64,000 nucleotides of DNA from Cyprinodon diabolis (taxonomy: Eukaryota; Chordata; Actinopteri; Cyprinodontiformes; Cyprinodontidae), in the NCBI GenBank assembly GCA_030533445.1, contig CM060070.1, forward strand, positions 35,518,501 to 35,582,500. Direction: 5' to 3'. The translations under genes and the position numbers were made by a program. This document shows, one piece after another, positions 60,123-64,000 of this stretch. The notes under the pieces were generated by a model. The model saw only the letters and a list, made by a program, of their open reading frames with translations, was not told where the DNA came from and did no database searches. Every line of letters starts with the position of its first letter. Position 1 is the stretch's first letter.

Positions 60123-60445
60123 TCGTGCAAATAAAATACCCATATCAGTAAAGACACACTAACAATGGATGCAAAACTTTTTTCCCCCAAAAGACGTCCT
60201 CCAGGTTTCTCACTTAATTATACTACAAATTAAAAAAATGACTTGAAAATGTCATATTTTTCTCTTTAAGAGGAAAGGATCATTTTGGATTTATATCTAT
60301 ATCTCTAAAATACATTATATATTTGTTTCTTTATTTAAAGCTCAAATCAGGAGAACCTTCAAAATTTATTGTCTGTAATTCTTTATGTTTAAATAACTTG
60401 GATTTAAATGAACACCTTATGCATCTGACCATAAGCCTTAATCAT

Positions 60446-60446
<1 letters not shown>

Positions 60447-60484
<38 letters not shown>
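60447..60484. repeat. (ATC)n microsatellite
   Basis: About twelve ATC units. Confidence 0.95.
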
Positions 60485-60820
60485 GAAATGATTAAATGAA
60501 TACACAAATATATAATTGTATTGTCTTCTGAAAGACTCAAAACGGCTTTGATAATCAGAAAGTGTCTCATAATACACACATTTAATGCTTATAACTACCT
60601 GTTTCATTAATGTCATCATGAAAACACGTCACCTTATCTTATCGTTAGACTGTAAGTTCTATAGGTCCATACTTTCCTCGTGTAATTACATCCTTTTACC
60701 ACACGATGGCAGCACATCCCTATTCTGCGAAAAAACTAAACAGATTATTCTAATCTCTGTACAATAATCCTACAAACGCTTTATAATGACCTGGTAAACA
60801 TGTCGTATTGGAGTACGTTA

Positions 60821-60822
<2 letters not shown>

Positions 60823-60867
<45 letters not shown>
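60823..60867. repeat. (TA)n microsatellite
   Basis: About 22 TA units. Confidence 0.95.
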
Positions 60868-60871
<4 letters not shown>

Positions 60872-61164
60872 ATTTACAGAACAAACTGAACAGTTATGTT
60901 AAAAGTCAAAGTTGATCCTGTGTTATTTTAACTTTTAAAACCTTTACAAAGAATGCATCCTGGAATTCCTACAGTTTAGGACACAAAGAGCACATAACTA
61001 TGTAATAAATCTGCTACTGCTTGTTTATTTTTAACATATTAGTACTGACACCACCTTGAAGATTAAATGCACCTTTAAAATGAAATAAAAATACTTTCAT
61101 ATTAACAAATTGTTATTTATTATTAACAATGTATTTATTTATATTGGAGATCAGTTCCCTGTGT

Positions 61165-61279
61165 GAGTTAAAGTGGGAGTGTTGCTCTGGAGCTGTGTCT
61201 CCTTCTCTAAGCAGCAGGAATCCTTTCATTTGCTTGGCTGTCAAACTCAGAGACAGACGTGTTTCAGGAGCTTCTTCTG
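61165..61279 (+). other. Candidate non-coding first exon of an unseen downstream gene
   Basis: A less AT-rich stretch ends at a perfect donor, CTGACA|GTAAGT, and is preceded by a TATA-like TATTTATTTATATTGG about 25 bases upstream. It holds no long ORF. Any downstream exons would lie beyond the window, so this is weak. Confidence 0.2.
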
Positions 61280-64000
61280 ACAGTAAGTGGTGATTAACTC
61301 ACCTTCCATTGTTTTCATCGTCCTCACATCAACCTGTAAGACAAGTTTAGATAATATCGTGTAAAGTTAGCTGGATAGAGGCCGTAGATACTTACAGCAG
61401 CAGATAAGAGGTTTAAAGGCTGCTAATTACACTATGCTGTACATGTTTTTACTTCACTTGATTTATAAAATAATTTCGGTTTGTTTTCTAATCATTTTAA
61501 AAGCATTTATTAGATATCCAACCTTTCTGAACTCAGGTGTTTCTTCCTCAGGTAGAATCCCTCCAATCTATGCTTAACTTACTGCTACTGTAAGGCTCAG
61601 CTATAAAATGCTGTTTGTGAATTTATTATTTCTTTAAACATAGTGAAGGAAATTATTTTAAATCCACTGAAAAAAAAAATCATAAATAATAATAAAAACT
61701 GGTGTTTTTTATTATAAAAACATAAAAATGTTTCGTATTAATGTACATTTTTTAGTAAAAGACTGCAGCAAAGATGAGCTAAATGGGTTTTCTTCAGGAT
61801 CCAGAATTGTTGGTTCAATATAAAATGGTTCTTTCTACTGACTGATAATCTTCCTCACTATATGCAGCCCATCTCTTAGAAGTAATTTAATTTAACAGAT
61901 TCACTGAAAGAAACAGATACACTTATTAAGGAATGTTCTACAAATTCTACTTTTTTCTGATTCTATTGATTGTCCTTCGGGGTGTCTGTGGGGTTTGGGG
62001 CTTTATCTCCTGCAGTCTTTAGGTTAAAGGAAGGAAACATTCTGGACAGGTCGCCAGTCCATCACCGAGACACACAACTAGGCACACACCCACACCTGAG
62101 GGACATTTAGAGCCACTTATTAACAGTCATGTGTTTATGTAGGACCCAGATAGTCACTAAAAAATAAATAAAAGTCACTTCAAATTTAAAATTCAAATCA
62201 TAGTCTTAAAAATTCCCCCCCCCCCCCAAAAAATTCTAACATTAGAAATACAATTATTGAAGAGGATATGTAAATTATATTTGTTAATCTATTATAATAC
62301 TGCAACCTAAACATTTATTTTGTCGAAGTCGGAGACAGACAGTAAATGGAAGTGCATGCATTTCCCGACTCATTAGCGCATTCACAGAAAATTGAAAAGT
62401 GTTAAATAATATGGTGATAGTAGACTTTGTCAAAATATGGAGTCAATTTAGCTCTTAATAGAGTTATATTATACAAAATAACTCTGAGGTGTCAAATGTT
62501 AGTAGGTAAAATTGAGTGTTAAAAAACAGTGTTACATAATAAATCAGAAGGTGTTAAAATGGAAAAAATAACTCTTTGTCCATCAACTCTGAACTCCTAT
62601 AGTGGATTTGACACCCAAAGAGTACATTCACAGACTCCGTGTGTGAATGTGTAACAGCAGAAAACTTTACTCTCCATTTTGGAGAGGAGGAAAGCTAGGA
62701 CGAAGATGTTGTGGAAGAGGATGCCAGGGCGGCAGAAGCTTGGTTTGGTGTAGAAGGCTTACAGCCGTACATGTTTGAGCCCTTGCGAGATGTATATAGG
62801 TGGACATTTCTGTAAATATTGGTTATCAACAGCAATATTATTATCGGCCCGAACATTGTTATCGGTGCATCCCTCGTGAAACGTCAAGCGCTCTTGGAAA
62901 GCAGTGAGTTTGCTTGGGTTGCTTTGGCTCTGCTGCAGTAAGACTGAGCTGCTGGGTTCTCATTGCAAACTGTCACCAATGTGAAATACTGTTCCTTCCT
63001 TTTCTTGTCTGTATTTATGCTTAAATAAGGCCTACTGAAAACCTAAACTGTTATTATTGGCGAATCAGTTTTTCAAAAATAGAATAAAGCTGTGGTAAAA
63101 ATACACCATACTTCATACTTTCTGTGAGAAAGAAGCTTCAAAGCATGTTAAAGGAGCAACAAGTGCCACTAGTGCTCTAAAAAATGTGCTTTTACGTGAA
63201 AGGATACCTTTTTCTAAAACTAGGTTCATTTTTATACATTAAACAAACTAAAAGCAAAAACTTAAGATGTATACAAATTTTAAAAAGATCTAAAAATAGA
63301 GCCTAAATGATTTATTGATGAGTCAGCCGGCCGGGGGTTCTGTTGCTTTGCTGTCAAGATGTGTCCTGTCATTAAGTGGATTGAGAGAAATGAGTATGGG
63401 GGGCGCTCTGTAGGAAGCACTGGTGCTCAGCTCCTCCTGCAGCATGTCAGGGCGGCACATGTGGCGACCCTGGATCAGCCGGCTTCTGGGTGTCGCATGA
63501 CGCTGTGGTGAGGTGGCTCTGTTGTGATGATTCGCATGGCGATTGGCTGAAATTTTCAACAGAGCAGTGAGGACACAGATTAGTGAGGTCATGTGAGCAT
63601 GTCGAAACTAAGATTGAGATCAGTTCTTTCAAATTAAGACAAATATGTTCCAGCATTTTTATATAAGGACAAAATGTTTTTTTTTTATGTTTTGAAATGA
63701 ACGCACTCTGCTTCCTCAGCTTTAGAATGTAAAAGCTTCTAGTAGGAGGTTAGAGGAAATCATTACATCTTTGCGCCTAATGGGAAATTGTAGACATTAA
63801 GGGAGTTTTATCACATTTAGGGTATAGAAGTGAAGATAAGGTCTTTGTTTAGTTTTTTTTCTTTCTGTCAATTAGGACTTGACAAACAAAGACCAAAACA
63901 AGTAGAGCAGGATTGGCTCGTCAAGCTGCGTAGTTTCAGTAAGAGTCATGATTTTGTTCCAGATGCCCAGAATCAGGTCAGAAAACAAGTTCATGTTAAG
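61280..64000. other. Intergenic, no gene recognised
   Basis: It contains a retroposon fragment at about 62032-62140 (GGTCGCCAGTCCATCACCGA, related to the body of the 41657-42022 SINE), a C12 run near 62216, AGTGTTA-rich repeat-like sequence at 62480-62640, and a GTTATCGGTGCATCCCT hAT-end fragment near 62858. Nothing coding is supported. Confidence 0.55.
62032..62140 (+). repeat. Fragment of a SINE/LINE repeat
   Basis: Same phrases as the 41657-42022 SINE body on the plus strand (GTCCATC-C-GAGACACAC, GAGGGACATTTAGAG, CAGTCATGT-TTT), clearly diverged and lacking head and tail. Confidence 0.55.

Larger units (their letters stand above)
60034..61164. other. Intergenic with simple repeats, no gene
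   Basis: It contains a T29 run (60095-60123), an (ATC)12-like repeat (60447-60484) and a (TA)22 repeat (60823-60867). No exon seen. Confidence 0.7.

Overview
The window is AT-rich vertebrate DNA, almost certainly from a teleost fish. Two spliced genes with GT-AG introns fill most of it, and the introns carry repeats typical of fish: a DIRS-type retrotransposon, Tc1-like and hAT-like DNA elements, and a tRNA-like SINE with a GGAT tail. There are no bacterial-type operons, no rRNA or tRNA genes and no CRISPR array. I cannot name the species.

Layout. (1) 1-4020: the 5' part of a DIRS-like retrotransposon on the minus strand (leader with ten degenerate tandem repeats, gag broken into three frames, RT/RNase H running off the window start). 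It lies upstream of the first fcho1 exon in the window. (2) 4134-17000, plus strand: the last 11 coding exons of fcho1, a clathrin-coat initiator. They encode the DPF-rich linker and the complete C-terminal mu-homology domain. Its introns hold an intact Tc1-like transposon inserted in a TA microsatellite, a foldback element and an hAT element nested inside another hAT element. (3) 17010-55960, minus strand: a complete rfx2 gene (17 coding exons, a predicted 728-residue protein, plus a probable non-coding exon 1). It converges tail to tail on fcho1, and the predicted poly(A) signals are about 30-50 bases apart. (4) 55960-64000: no coding gene found. It holds the rfx2 promoter, a 2.7-kb element with about 150-bp inverted termini around a GC-rich block, microsatellites, repeat fragments and one weak candidate first exon.

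The exon models were built by hand. Every splice junction keeps frame; rfx2 coding exons total 2187 nt and the fcho1 exons total 2305 nt, both compatible with one uninterrupted reading frame. RFX2 is a winged-helix factor that binds X-boxes in cilia and spermatogenesis genes. Its own introns contain several X-box-like sites, including a dense cluster at 46635-46700, so autoregulation is the most interesting biological hypothesis here. FCHO1 is unrelated to it in function; the two are only neighbours.

I see no wholly new biological system. The best leads are the X-box cluster, the 2.7-kb inverted-repeat element, the nested hATs and the apparently intact Tc1 copy.
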